In this document: one piece after another, positions 10,984 to 22,470 of the stretch
How the letters are laid out: every line of letters starts with the position of its first letter
Position numbering within the stretch: position 1 is the first letter of the stretch
NCBI GenBank assembly: GCA_013397845.1
Contig: VZTG01007753.1
Location: forward strand, 186,001-250,000
Length of the DNA: 64,000 nt
Direction of reading: 5' to 3'
From: Melanocharis versteri
Taxonomy: Eukaryota > Chordata > Aves > Passeriformes > Melanocharitidae
Translations under genes and position numbers: made by a program
The notes under the pieces: model-generated
Seen by the model: the letters and a program-made list of their open reading frames with translations, nothing else
Told to the model about the DNA's origin: nothing
The model's database searches: none

Positions 10984-11204
10984 AACTCCATAAATCTAAA
11001 GGATTATGCCCGACTGAGCCAACTCAGTGCAAATCTGTCGCACTTGAATATTTGGGTCTAATTTCTGGGCGTTGATATTTCCTGTAATAAGAGTTTTGAC
11101 TCTGGTCTTCAGTGCTCCTCCAGTTTATGCTGGTAAGATTGTCCAGGGAATAGTCAAACACATCTTGAGATTCCCCCTGCCACAACCTGAGTGAGAAAAG
11201 GTAT

Positions 11205-11253
11205 TTACTTTATTTATTTATTTGTTTGTTTGTTTGTTTGTTTGTTTATTTAT
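11205..11253. repeat. TTTA/TTTG tetranucleotide microsatellite
   Basis: A TTTA run changes to about six TTTG units and returns to TTTA. It stops just before a CR1 copy at 11257. Confidence 0.92.
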
Positions 11254-11256
11254 CCA

Positions 11257-11381
11257 GCCAGTCTGGAAGGGGCTCTGAGCACCCTGGACTAGTGGAAGGC
11301 ATCCCAGCCCATGGAAGGGGGTTGGAATGAGATGATCTTTAAGATCCCTTCCAACCCAAACCATTTGAGGATTCTGTGATT
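11257..11381 (+). mobile_element. CR1 LINE 3' fragment (type A)
   Basis: The plus-strand copy reads from CTGGAAGGGGCTCTGAGC, through GACTAGTGGAAGGCATCCC and GATGATCTTTAAGATCCC, to GATTCTGTGATT at the terminus. Only about 125 bp of 3' end remains. Confidence 0.9.
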
Positions 11382-13887
11382 TTTCCTTTTGATCCTACAC
11401 CACCAGATGATAAATAGAGGGGAATCTCTCCAGCCAGATGGTTTCCCTGTTGTCCCATCAACAAATGAAGGAGAGCTCCATCCTCCTCCATCCATTTCTC
11501 TGCCAGTGGAAGTCCAGGATTTCAGCTGAAAGCAAGGATTGCTCTGTGCCATTTCACATCACACCCAAGAGCTGATCCAAATGGTTTTAGCCTGGAAGTC
11601 AAGGATTATGTTACAGAAAAAATCACTGAGCTATGTACTGGAAAATGGGAAAATAAGGAAAGGTGATTATGGAAAAGCACAGAGGGTAAAACCTAAGAGC
11701 AAAATTCCAGACAGAGAGTAAGAAAACCCTGTTCTGATAACCAAGATCCCAACTACCTAATAAAACTTCAGCAATTTTTCAGTTATTAGTGGAGTCTGAG
11801 ATCATTAATGAAAAGATCATAAATGAAAAAATCGTAAATGAAAAAGAGAGCAGAGCAAAAATCAGAAAGAATAAGTTGGGAATGCTGCAGCTTCATGAGG
11901 GATTTAAAAAGATTTGCTCATCTCTGTCCAACATAATTTTATCTCTCTATTTCTTTAATATCGATTCTTTTTGTCAACCAGACAAATTATTCTGCAGTAT
12001 TTTTAACACTTTTTCAGAGCACCATCTGTTTGCATGATAATTTCCCCCAAGTCCTTATAAGGGCTGCAATAATCCCTTCATGTTAACTTTTATTATTTGA
12101 TTTCCAACTTCCTTAGCTCTGAAGGAGCAGCACAGGGAAATGTATGTATTAGCAAATAGCAGTTCCCCACAATTCCAGCAGAAATTAATAACAGAAAAAG
12201 GATTAAGTTTCAATCACCTAGGGCACGGTATTCACACAGGTATGGGTTGGAGTCGTGAGGACAGAAGTGCAGAGGAACAGAATAAGCACAGCCTGGCTCC
12301 AAAGTAAGTTAAACTCGAATATTTGGGAAAGAGTAAGAACAGAGCAGGCAGAGATGATGAAACCTCAATTTTCTTCCATTTTCCAATAATTTTTAGTTCC
12401 ATAGCTGAGACTGTTGTAACTTGCTGACTTATTAATCTGCAACAGGAATCTTAACTGAGCGTTCACTCAGCCTCAGAGGATGGCTTGAACCCAAATTGCC
12501 ACCTTGCAGCTTTTGCTTTACCTGTTAAACTGTCTTTATCTCAACTCAAAAGTTTCACACTTTTACCCCCTTGATTCTCTTTTCCCTCCTAAGGAGGTGA
12601 GAGTGAGTGACTGGATGGGGCTGAGTTGCTGGCTAGAGTTAAACCACGACAAAATCTTCTTTAAAAATCACATCATTGTGTTTGTTTCGTATCTGCCTTC
12701 CAGTCATTTATTCACCAAGCTCTGGCAGAGGAGGTGGTGAATGGCCAGCCCTCACCCAACTTCTCTAAGGGCTGATGATCTTCCAGCAGCAAAAAGGGGG
12801 ACACAGATCTCTCATGAAAAAGACTGGAAAGATGAGACGAATGGAACTGAAGAGTATATCTAAAGTTTTAATGTATATGTTTATATGTGCAATACTCAAA
12901 TGGTCCAGGCAATTATACCACACACACATCCCATAATATCCTATCAGAACAAGGGGACATTTAGTGTTGCTACAATATTCGAAGAGGTCCTCAGCCTTCA
13001 AAACCACCAAAATCCCCTTCCAAATACCTCTCCCTCCTCTGTCAAGGAATATAATCTTAAATATGCGTCAGTCCTGTGCTGAGACCAACAAAATGCACCC
13101 ACAGGACATTGTCACAGCATTTGCCTCTGTCATACATGAAATTAGGACCCTGTGCCCTGGGTGTTTCCTCATTGGGAACCAAACTCCCTGTTCTGTGATT
13201 GTCCCCACACTTTGGTAGCAGAACCTTTGATGTTCACTTTCCAGTATTGGATTAAACATTACATGAAGACTTTGCCATTCAGATTCCTTTTGCTGTACAT
13301 TATAAATTTGCCTGCTCTGCAGAAGAGCAGAACAAGGACTTTGTTCTTTCATTCCAGCTGAGAGACAATGTCAATAGATAAGTGTGTATTAAAACTTCAA
13401 GATCGTTTTATTTAGGCTTAATTCAATTAAACTTTTTTTGTGCTTTTGTTGGCAGTTTTCTATTAAGGTCATTCAGTCGAACTTACACTTAAAAAGAAAT
13501 AGCTGCAGAGCCTTGCTACTTAATACAGAGGAGTGATTCAAGTGCCAAAGTCCAAGGTGAGTCAAAGGCAACTGCTCAGGTAGATCAGGACGTGCCAGAA
13601 AACAGCCAACCCCAGCCAAGTCATAGCTGCCAACCCCAAACAAAGATTCTTTTGTCACTTGATTGCTTTATCTGTGTCTTCTCTTTATAGGTGCCCTGCT
13701 CAGTCACAGAGAAGGGTGAGACTGCACTGAGCTCGAGAAGTCTCAGCAGTGGAGCAAGTTCCCAAGAGCACTGGGAGTTTTCCAAGGGGCAAAATTCATC
13801 CTGAGTTTTAAGAACAGCAAATATATTTTTGAACCAATGTGAAAATCATCATCATCAAACACTGCGGGAGGAAGGTTGCTTTACAAG
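11382..13887. other. Unique sequence, no gene recognised
   Basis: The only repeat I see is a 15-bp unit present three times near 11.8 kb. Open frames are all under 100 codons and unconvincing. Confidence 0.5.
11801..11845. repeat. 15-bp unit, three copies
   Basis: ATCATTAATGAAAAG, ATCATAAATGAAAAA and ATCGTAAATGAAAAA follow each other with one to three differences. The unit is a multiple of three, so a run of similar residues appears in a translated frame, but this is not evidence of a protein. Confidence 0.85.
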
Positions 13888-14235
13888 AACACAGAATGAG
13901 AGAATCACAGAATGGTTGGGTCGGAAAGAACATTTAAAGGTCATCCAGTCCAACCCTCCTGCAGTGAGCAAGGATGTCTTCAACTAGACCAGGTTGCTCA
14001 AAGCCCTGTCCAACCTGGCCTTGAACATTTCAAGCAATGGGTCATTGCCCACCTTTCTGGGCAATCTTTTCCAGGGCTTCTACACCCTCATTACAAAAAA
14101 AATTTATTCCTTATTTGTAGTCTAAATTTCCTCTTTTTTTGGTTTAAAACCATCCCCCTTTGTCCAATCTCATCAGTCTCTGCAACAGCCTGTCCCTATT
14201 TTCCTTACAGGCCCCCTTGGAGCACTGAAAGGCTT
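13888..14235 (-). mobile_element. CR1 LINE 3' part, about 350 bp
   Basis: It starts with ACAGAATGAGAGAATCACAG and TCATCCAGTCCAACCCTCCT. It continues through CAACTAGACCAGGTTGCTCA and a T-rich stretch at 14090-14145 to CCCCCTTGGAGCACTGAAAG. The sequence around GCAATGGGTCATTGCCCACC is altered relative to its neighbours. Confidence 0.9.
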
Positions 14236-14419
14236 GTACAGCATCCAATACTCACCCTCTCAGAGGCCACCTTCAATCAGATGTGAGCAAGGATAAAGAC
14301 ATTTGCATTTTGGATGGGGTCTAAAACACGGAAGACACCATCTGCTCAAGAAAAACAAGGAAGGTTAGGGTTTGAGGTGTGCTTGAAGCTTAAACAGATT
14401 TTGAAATAGGCCACAATGA

Positions 14420-14510
14420 CCCAGAATCATGGAATCAGTAAGGCTGGAAAAGACCCCAAGATCATGAAGTCCAACCTTTGACCAAACACCACTCCAGCCT
14501 CAGTTTTGGT
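14420..14510 (-). mobile_element. CR1 LINE 3' fragment (type B, short)
   Basis: CCAGAATCATGGAATCAGTA is followed by AAGTCCAACCTTTGACCAAA, like the copy at 997. Only the terminal 90 bp or so can be recognised. Confidence 0.8.
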
Positions 14511-15741
14511 GGGTTCATGCACTGGGATTTAAAAAATCCCTGTGATATGGAACACATTGGAAAAGGTTTTACTGCAACATCAGCAAAAAACAGGAATCCT
14601 TGGCTGCTCTCCCAGGTAAATTAGCACTCGTGCCAAGTGCTGACCTGTCTGTAACAAAGGCCTCTGAGTCTGCCACGAAGTGTAATTAATTGGATGGAAA
14701 GATCTCCATGGATTTCAGTGGGATCTGCATCAAGACTCTCAGTGTGAAGGAGGAGTCGCTTCTGAAGTGACTTATTAAGGCTAAAGCAGTGTCCTGCACA
14801 CTCTTGGCTTTCACTTGTCCCAGGTCTGAAATTGGAGCTGGCAATAAACATCTTCAATTATTAGTGGAAATCTTCAGTTTAGTGATTTTGGAATGTTCCT
14901 GCCAATAGACATTTGCAGTGTCTTGGTTGATGTCTCTGCAGAGGCATTTCCTGTTTACTCGAGCAAATTTCTGTGCCTGAAAAGATTCTCTGTAGTGATG
15001 TGAAACCAGGGATGCCAAGATTTGTGCCAAAGACCAAACTCCACAGATTTCATAGTCCAGACACTGAGATGTTTCAGACATCTCCCAGTCCCACTTTCTC
15101 AATATTCTACCACTATTTTTCATGATTTCTCTTAAAAAAAGGACATTCTGTGGCCTGAATGGAAAGCAGAAACAATAATACCTCACCAATAGCTGACTGT
15201 GGGCAGACAAAGCTCCTGAAAAAACAGGTAATTTGGGTTCGCTGGTATTGGATGAAATCTCACTATGTCAAAGCTCTTTCTGTGCATGTGTTCACCGTGG
15301 TGTTGCTGTCCTTTCAAGCTCCATTTAAATCTCACTTAATGAGTTTTAAAATGACCAGAGAGATGTTAGAATTGATGAAGAGATGCTGTTTATATTAGAA
15401 AAAGATATTTTCATTCTATTTGTAGGAATAGACAAACACCATTGCAAGGTGAATGCCAGTCGTGTCCAGAATCGACTCTGAGAAATTTTCTTGACAATTC
15501 CTGTGCTGAATATTGTTATATGTGCTTCTTTGGAGAATGAATAGTAGCAAACAGAGGGGTGGCATGAAATCTCCTTCTTTAAAGGAAATTATGGGGGGGG
15601 AGAAAAAGAATGCAAAGGCTAGTGAAAGACTCTCAAGAAAATTGCCATGAAAAACACTGATTTATACAGACGTAGATCAAGTAAATATCCAGAAACACGT
15701 TCAAGGCAATAGACTGTCATGAAATACACTGTGTCCAAAAT
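14511..15741. other. Unique sequence, no gene recognised
   Basis: No repeat or gene is recognised. A run of eight G lies near 15593. Several frames of 70-120 codons on both strands overlap each other and look like chance. Confidence 0.5.
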
Positions 15742-16311
15742 AGTGTGGACAGCAGGACCAGGGCAGTGGCTGTCCCTCTGTGCTGGGCACTGGTGAGGCC
15801 ACACCTCGAGTGCTGTGTCCAGGACTGGGCCAGCAATTAAATATTGGTGGGCTGGAGCGTGTCCAGAGAAGGGAATGGAGCTGGGAAAGGGTCTAGGGAA
15901 TAAATCGTGTGAGGAGTGGCTGAGGGAGCTGAGGGGGTTTAACCTAGAGAAAAGGAGCCTCAGGGAAGACCTTATTGCTCTCTGCAAGTCCCTGACAGCA
16001 GGGTGCAGCCAGGTAGGGGTCAGGCTCTGCTCCCAGGGAACAAGGGACAGGACAAGTGGAAATGTCCTCAAGTTGTGCCAGAGGAGGCTTAGGTTGGGCA
16101 TCAGGAGGAATTTCTCCATGGAAAGGGTGGTCAAGCATGGGAAGATGCTGCCCAGGGAGGTGGTGGAGTCCTCATCCCTGGAGGTGTTCGAGAAACAACT
16201 GGACGTGGCACTCAGTGCTCTGCTCTGGGTGACAAGGTGGGGATTGGTCACAGGGTGGACTCGATGGTCTTGGAAGTCTTTTCCAGCTTCTATGATTCTA
16301 TGATTCTATGG
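15742..16311 (+). mobile_element. CR1 LINE 3' part, 570 bp (type B)
   Basis: It starts inside the reverse-transcriptase frame (GGACAGCAGGACCAGGGCAG) and ends in a clean tail, TTCTATGATTCTATGATTCT followed by ATGG. The repeated ATTCTATG unit is the CR1 3' signature. The subfamily marker GGGTGACAAGGTGGGGATTG is also found, inverted, in the copy at 22471. It is the best preserved long copy here. Confidence 0.95.
15815..16303 (+). pseudogene. CR1 ORF2 reverse-transcriptase C-terminal remnant
   Basis: A frame of 162 codons is open through the end of the CR1 pol-like ORF2 and into its untranslated 3' part. Recognisable pieces are LREDLIALCKSL, RRLRLGIRRNFSMERVV and LPREVVESSSLEVFEKQLDV. These belong to the C-terminal region downstream of the catalytic RT motifs, so no enzyme activity can remain. 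There is no start codon context or upstream domain, and it is a truncated transposon relic. Confidence 0.8.
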
Positions 16312-16588
16312 AAACAGGGCTAAAAGAAAGACTTCCTGGAAAATGTAAGACATCTGTGTGGTCCTCCTGGTTCTGGAGCGGCTGAAGCAGAAGCCCTCAC
16401 CTCTATCACAGACTATGTTAACACCATTTTATAAATCTCTTGAGTTGATTATTTCTCTGCAAAGTGTTTAATTACCTCTCTTCTGCCATTGCAGCCAGAC
16501 TAGCATATTCCTGGGATATTTAGATAATTCATTACCATGCTGCTGAAGACTGCATTTCCTGGAGTTTACACGGATTTTCTGTAATTGT

Positions 16589-16842
16589 ATCATAGAATCA
16601 TCACAGGAAGGCTTGGGTTGAAATGGACTTTGAAATCCATACGGTTCCAACCCCTCTGCCATGAATGGGGACATCTTCCACTATCCCAGGTTGCTCCCAG
16701 CCCCATCCAACCTGGCCTTGGACACTTCCAGGGATGGGGCAGCCACAGCTTCTCTAGGAAATCTGTGCCAGGGCCTCACCACTCTCACAGGGAAGAATTT
16801 CTTCCCAATATCCAATCCAAATCTCTGCTTTTTAAGTTCAGA
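16589..16842 (-). mobile_element. CR1 LINE 3' fragment (type A)
   Basis: It starts at ATCATAGAATCATCACAGGA, has a variant core (CTGCCATGAATGGGGACATC), and continues to CCAGGGATGGGGCAGCCACA and GAAGAATTTCTTCCCAATAT. Truncated at about 250 bp. Confidence 0.93.
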
Positions 16843-18257
16843 TTGTAGATGTCATTGCCCTAATTTTTTTGTGTGGTGTAGCTATGAGAAAGGAGTAGCT
16901 TTAAATTTGTCATTTATTATCAAGGTCTATATTGGCTCTTCTCGCCAGTTTAGCATCGTGAATGCCCCCACACATCAGTGACAAGAGAAAACTTCTTATA
17001 GCAAAAGGGCCATCCTGTTTTACATTTCAAGGACCATCTGTGAGGTACTGTTACACACAGAATGAAGCAGAAGATGCAATTATTCTGGAGCCAGGAAAAG
17101 GTAATAGGATGGCTCTACCTGACCTGACTTTGAAGTGTGGTTAAAACCACTTAAGAAAAAGAAGAAATGTGGCTCCCTGATGCTCATTTTCAGGGGTAAA
17201 AAGTGAATCACAGAGTACAGCAGAAAAATATTCTCTTATTACCAGAAGTTATTCAAGGATTTGATGGAGATGTGCAACAGGGATGTGAACTGCAAGATCA
17301 AGTGATAGATCCAGGGCACCATGGTTGAAAATCCCATTGTGAGCTTCTTAAAATGCTGGGTTTTTCTTACATGCATAGAGCACTTTCAAAATCTAAAGAC
17401 GGAAAAAGCACTCAGTGCTATTATGAAAGATTCCTCAATAATTGATTCACTATGCTAATCCTTCTCCAAAATCAACCTACATTCTTCTTTCAGACTCTGC
17501 TGCTCAAATCCAGTCACAAAAATGGGAAAAATGAACGGCTTGTAACCAGTCTCAACAGAAAAAAAACCCAAATTCTCTTTCTGGTTGTTTTTCCCTGTTT
17601 ATCAATTTGTTCTTAGTGTGTGGTTACAATTGTTTTATTACCTCCTTCTTTGATAAGTTCCAGTTTTTGCTCAATGAGATTGTCTTCTGATATGTGATAT
17701 TTTAAAGCTGATCTTTTCCTTTCCAAATTTCAAAGAGCAGGAATGACCTGGATGCAGGAATCTCGTATTTTTGCAGCTCAGTGTATTGGTGAAGTCCGTT
17801 TTCATGTAGTCAATTTTCCAGCAGTTTTGTACCTGTTGACCACACCATGATCACTGGATTTCCAATGATAGAATTCCTGTAAAATTCCATCATGCAGAAA
17901 CTCAGTGAGTGCAGCCAGCTCTCCTGCAGGGAGAAAATAAAACCAGAAAAAAAATAATAACTAATACCAAGTTATGTTTTGCCGTAGTGGATCAGACTTG
18001 TGTTGTTCCTGTCTCTGGATTAGAATAACAACCTTAGGGAAGGATACAGAATTTATTCTTGGAGAGATCAGAGGGAAAACTACATCCAGTGTGGAGATCT
18101 AGACACCAGACCACACCTTGGGCATCCTTGCTTGTTCCTTTATTTTCTCCAGATTTTCAAATTTGGAGAAAAGCCAGTATTTCCCTTGCTGAGGAAGCCC
18201 TGCCATGGAAAAGGGAACATTTGACTCCAGAACCCGAGCTAGAGGCTGTAGGTATGT
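16843..18257. other. Unique sequence, no gene recognised
   Basis: AT-rich DNA with no recognised repeats. Open frames are short, and nothing here can be named. Confidence 0.5.
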
Positions 18258-18414
18258 GAATCACCAGGCCATGGAATGGTTTGGGTTGGAAAGGACCATA
18301 AAGATCGTCTCATTCCACTCCCTGCCATGGGCAGGGACATCTTCCACCATCCCAGGTTGCTCCAAGCCCCATCCAACCTGGCCTTGGACACTTCCAGGGA
18401 TGAAGCATCCACAA
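18258..18414 (-). mobile_element. CR1 LINE 3' fragment (type A)
   Basis: From GGCCATGGAATGGTTTGGGT to CACTTCCAGGGATGAAGCAT, including CCCTGCCATGGGCAGGGACA. It is truncated within the block that normally reads GGGGCAGCCACA. Confidence 0.93.
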
Positions 18415-19404
18415 CTGAAAAAGCCAAAAAATTTTCTGGGGAAGAAGGAGCACAGCCTGGAGAGATCCATAAAACACAGCTTCCAGCTACGGCACAAGGA
18501 AATTTTGGCTGGCAGCCACAGCACCCAAAGATTCTCTGCAGCAGCTCCTGAGGACCTTCAAACTCAACAGAAATCATTGTTTTGCAGAAAAATGAGTTCT
18601 AACCATCCTCAGACCCACCACATCTTGATAAATTTGAATTCCTTGGCCTCTGCTGCATGTTTTCTCTCATATCTCACCTCTACTGTAATTTATGTAGGAA
18701 AAATTGCCTTCCATGTCCCTCAGGGAAGGTTACTGACCCCCATGTCATCCCACGCTGCCTTGTCACACCAGGAACATTGGAATGGCAGCTGAAGGAAGCA
18801 CATTCCTGTTCACAGTGAGGGAAAACAGAATCCAAAGATAATAATGGCAGGATGAGGTTTCCCTGCCTTGTGAGTTTGAAAGACTTTGATAGAGAAAATG
18901 AAAAACCGGCTCAGTTTAGTTTAACATTTCCCAAATAAAATCCAGATGAGCTCTTGCTGCTTGGTTGGCAGAGCAATGGCTCAGGGATAGAACAGAAAAA
19001 TCACCGAGGTGAGACTCCATTTGATGGCACTCTGAAGTCCTGTACATGAATTGTCACTGTTGTCATATTTAAAGCCAGTTCTGTAGATCCTACTTCTCAT
19101 AATCACTCTGCGATAAAGCAAGAGCAAAACCCCATTTTTCAATAGTTTCCTCTGCCAGTTCAAATGCTCCCAGCATCTCCCACTTCCCTCAGTTCCTTCA
19201 AGCAATCATGTGAATTTCAAGGGTTTAATTGCAACTTGGAGACCATTTTGTAAGACCAGAGGCCATAAAACAAACCTTATCAGCCTCGGTAGAGACACTA
19301 CAAACGTTATTGTGGTTTTTTGTGCCTTCACAGGGAGGGAGAATGGAATGGTTTGGCAGGGAAGAAGAGAAGGGAAAGAGAGGCGCAGAAAGCAGGTAGG
19401 ACAT
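18415..19404. other. Unique sequence, no gene recognised
   Basis: A plus-strand frame of 195 codons (18205-18792) begins in the preceding CR1 copy and runs on by chance into this region. No motif is recognisable. Confidence 0.5.
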
Positions 19405-19461
19405 GAATAATTATGGAATAATTTAGGTTGCAAAAGACCCTTAAGATCATTATTGCACCCT
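19405..19461 (-). mobile_element. CR1 LINE terminal fragment (old)
   Basis: ATTATGGAATAATTTAGGTT and AAAAGACCCTTAAGATCATT resemble the CR1 3' terminus. It is very short and decayed. Confidence 0.6.
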
Positions 19462-21987
19462 GTAAAGATTCACAGAGCGTGGAAGCCGCTCATCATGAAA
19501 ATGCAAATTACTCGCTCTGATCCAGAGAGAGAGCAAAAAACTAGTCAAGGAGTTGCCAGGGTTGACAGGAGACGTGTTCAAGCAGATGAGCACCTCGCAC
19601 AACCAGTTTAAAACAGGCAATGATTTTTATAATAACTCAGCTGGCATGTGAAGAAGAGAGAGAGATTTTGATGGAAAGAGAGGAAGGCGGCATTAGTTGA
19701 AGAAGGAAAAGGGAAGAAGTGTTAATCCCATTGACAGAGAAAGAAAGGGATGCAGCAGCTCTTTTTCCTGACCTTTTTCGTGATGTTGAGCAAACCTGAG
19801 GGTCACTCCACAGTCACGACAGTCAAAAAAATTCCTGAAACTTATTTCTCAAATGAGTATTTGCTTTCAAACACGACCCCAACTGCTGTAGGATGGGTGG
19901 GACTTCGAAGAGACCTGTCTGAAAGGCCACCCTCATGCAAAGGACATCAGATGGCCATTTTAGAATGGCAATGCAGGCAAAAAAGATTATTATCCAGATT
20001 TTATTTGGGAAATAATATCTGAATTTCATGGCTCCCATGCTTTCTTGAGGTGGGGAAATGGTTCAGACAATGTGCATCACCTTGCAAAGGGGCAGCCACA
20101 AAACTTTGCCACCACACAAGATTTTAGGGAAACTGTCCCCAGGTTCTTTTCACTGTTAGGGAATATAAATAAGACTTTCACTTCTATACATTCAGATTGA
20201 ATTTTAAGAGTTACAAGTCCCCAGCCCCCACACCCAATTCCTTTCATCCTTTGGGAATTGGCTGGCTGAAATATCTACATGGATTTTTGTATCTTTCTTT
20301 AACAGTCAGAATGACAACTGCCAAGGAATTTTCCAACTACACTGAGGCAATTTGCCTGATCCTGCTCTGGAATATTAAAAGAAAATGAAATTGAAGAGAG
20401 CTGATGGATGAAAGAAGAAATAAAAGGCCTCAGACATGGGAAATAAAGGAAACAACTGCCTCCAAAATAAAACCCAGGGGAGTTTTTTGTTTTGGTTTTT
20501 TTTGGGATGGGCTTTTTTTGGAGAGGAGAGAACAACGCTATTGAGATTGCATTTAACTAGAATGGACCAATCCTGATCACAAAATAGTGCCTTCATCTCA
20601 AAGAAACTGACAATCAGCAAATAAATCAAGGAGAGGCTGGCACTTAATTTCATCGTGGTTCCTTAAATCTTCCCTTGGTAGGGGACGAGTCCAGCTGTTG
20701 AACCACTCTGATATTTTTGGGCTGCAGGGCATGAGGGTGTGGAGCCTCATGGTGGAGAGAACTGCCAGTTTGGTGGCATTGGATACTCCCGGGTATTCCC
20801 AAAAACATCTGATTTTACTCTTCTAAGCCATCAATATCTCATCCAGCAGGGAAAGAAGGGTTGGGAATGTCCTCTTCATAAGGAGGGCAGATTATTTCCC
20901 CAACCCATGGATGGATTGAGTCAGGTTGCCCTTCCTGGCTGGAATCTTCCAGGCAGCTTCACACTCAGTCCTTGTTTTCAGCAGAATTCCCATAGTAAAT
21001 CCAGAGCTACATTTAATTCCTTCCCCATCAGAAAGATGTATTAGGTCTTGCAGCAGGGCCTGCTCTCTCATTTCTTCCAGAGAAATCCTGCAGGACTATT
21101 TTGAGCAGCCTAAAAGGAGCAGGCAACTCCATCAACTTGTTCATGATTGACTTGGCCCTGAACAAACCTGTCAGGAGATGCAGTTTACTGTAATCAATAC
21201 TTCCTGGAAGGCTGCTGAGCTCTTCTCCAAAGGCTTGGAACTCGCCTAGTGTTGCCAGTTTAGTGGCCTGGATGAGATAAGTGGAGGCTTTTGATGCTTT
21301 TATGTATTCCCTGAGTAAAGCCTCACACCAAGTGAGCATTCTGACTTCCACAATTTTCCTATCCAAGCTTCCAGTGGGACATCACCTCCTTGCAGGTTGC
21401 CCTAGGGATAAGCCTCTGTCCTGGGATTTCACTGGTCCAGGCTCCTGGTTCTGTGTGGTGACAGGAGGCAACAGCAGAACTGGAAAACCTCCATATCCAT
21501 TTTGCCAACAGCTCAAGGTGTAATCAGCCTTTTTTTTTTTTTTTATCCTGTCCTAAAATGCAGTCTCTTGCACTGGTTTATTCTTCTACTCATCTGGTTT
21601 CACATCTTGTGACAGCTCTGCACAAATCTCATTTCAGATGGGTCACCATTAGTTGTCTTATTCTTCAGCTGTGATTTTTCCCCCTTTTGTTCTGGTTCCA
21701 GGTTCTTGGTTTTTAGGTGCACATTATTCCAAGAATGACTCATGGAAGACTTGTACCAAATGGCTCGAATCCACCCTCCATTAATTTATTTATCTTACAT
21801 GTGGTTACAAACAGGTCATCATAAAGAAAAGGAAAAAGTTGAATTTTAAGGGCAGATCTTTTACCTTCCAGATGAATGTATCAAACAGCTGCCAATCCCA
21901 TCCTTGTATCGGAGTTGTGTCCTGACCATACTGATGGAGACAATTGGGTACAGCTTTATTCCTCGGTCCTTACAAATCCTGCAAGAG
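19462..21987. other. Unique sequence, 2.5 kb
   Basis: No repeat is recognised except T-runs near 20500 and 21530. A minus-strand open frame of 112 codons (21028-21366) has a balanced composition but no motif I recognise. It is treated as chance unless conservation is shown. Confidence 0.45.
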
Positions 21988-22334
21988 TGGAATGGACTGG
22001 AATGGAATATGGAATGGAATATGGAATGTGTAATGGAATGGAATATGGAATGTGGAATGGAATGGAATGGAATGGAATGGAATGGAATGGACTGGAATAT
22101 GGAATGTGGAATGGAATGGAATGTGGAATGGAATGGAATGNATGGACTGGAATATGGAATGAAATATGGAATGGAATATGGAATGAAATATGGAATGGAA
22201 TATGGAATGAAATATGGAATGGAATATGGAATGAAATATGGAATGGAATATGGAATGAAATATGGAATGGAATATGGAATGAAATATGGAATGGAATATG
22301 GAATGAAATATGGAATGGAATATGGAATGTGGAA
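21988..22334. repeat. GGAAT-based array with 12/24-bp higher-order block
   Basis: The left part (21988-22150) is an irregular mix of GGAAT pentamers, including seven perfect copies at 22054-22088, and ATGGAATATG-type variants. The right part (22151-22330) is fifteen consecutive 12-bp units AATATGGAATGR. Their last base alternates A and G, giving seven near-perfect 24-bp dimers. An N lies at 22141. The array ends where a minus-strand CR1 copy begins. All frames through the ordered block lack stops because the unit is a multiple of three, so the long translations here are artefacts. Confidence 0.97.
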
Positions 22335-22465
22335 TGGAATGATTTTCAGCTGGAAGAGACCTACAACCATCATCCAGTCCAACTGCTTGACCAATTCAGG
22401 GCTCACTGAAGGCTAAAGTACATCACTAAGTCCATTTTGCAAATGAGTCTTAAACACTGATAGAC
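22335..22465 (-). mobile_element. CR1 LINE 3' fragment (type C) abutting the array
   Basis: GATTTTCAGCTGGAAGAGAC, CATCCAGTCCAACTGCTTGA and GTCTTAAACACTGATAGAC match an older CR1 3' end read on the minus strand. Its 3' terminus is exactly where the tandem array starts, so the array occupies the place of the usual octamer tail. Confidence 0.8.
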
Positions 22466-22470
22466 ATAAC

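Noticed and set aside
15619..16251. 210-codon minus-strand frame
   Set aside because: It is antisense to the CR1 copy at 15742-16311 and is a shadow of its open sense frame.
21861..22416. Three overlapping frames of 170-181 codons with IWNEIWNG or IPYF-type repeats
   Set aside because: The ordered part of the tandem array has a 12-bp unit without stops in these frames. The frames are a by-product of the repeat and run across an N.
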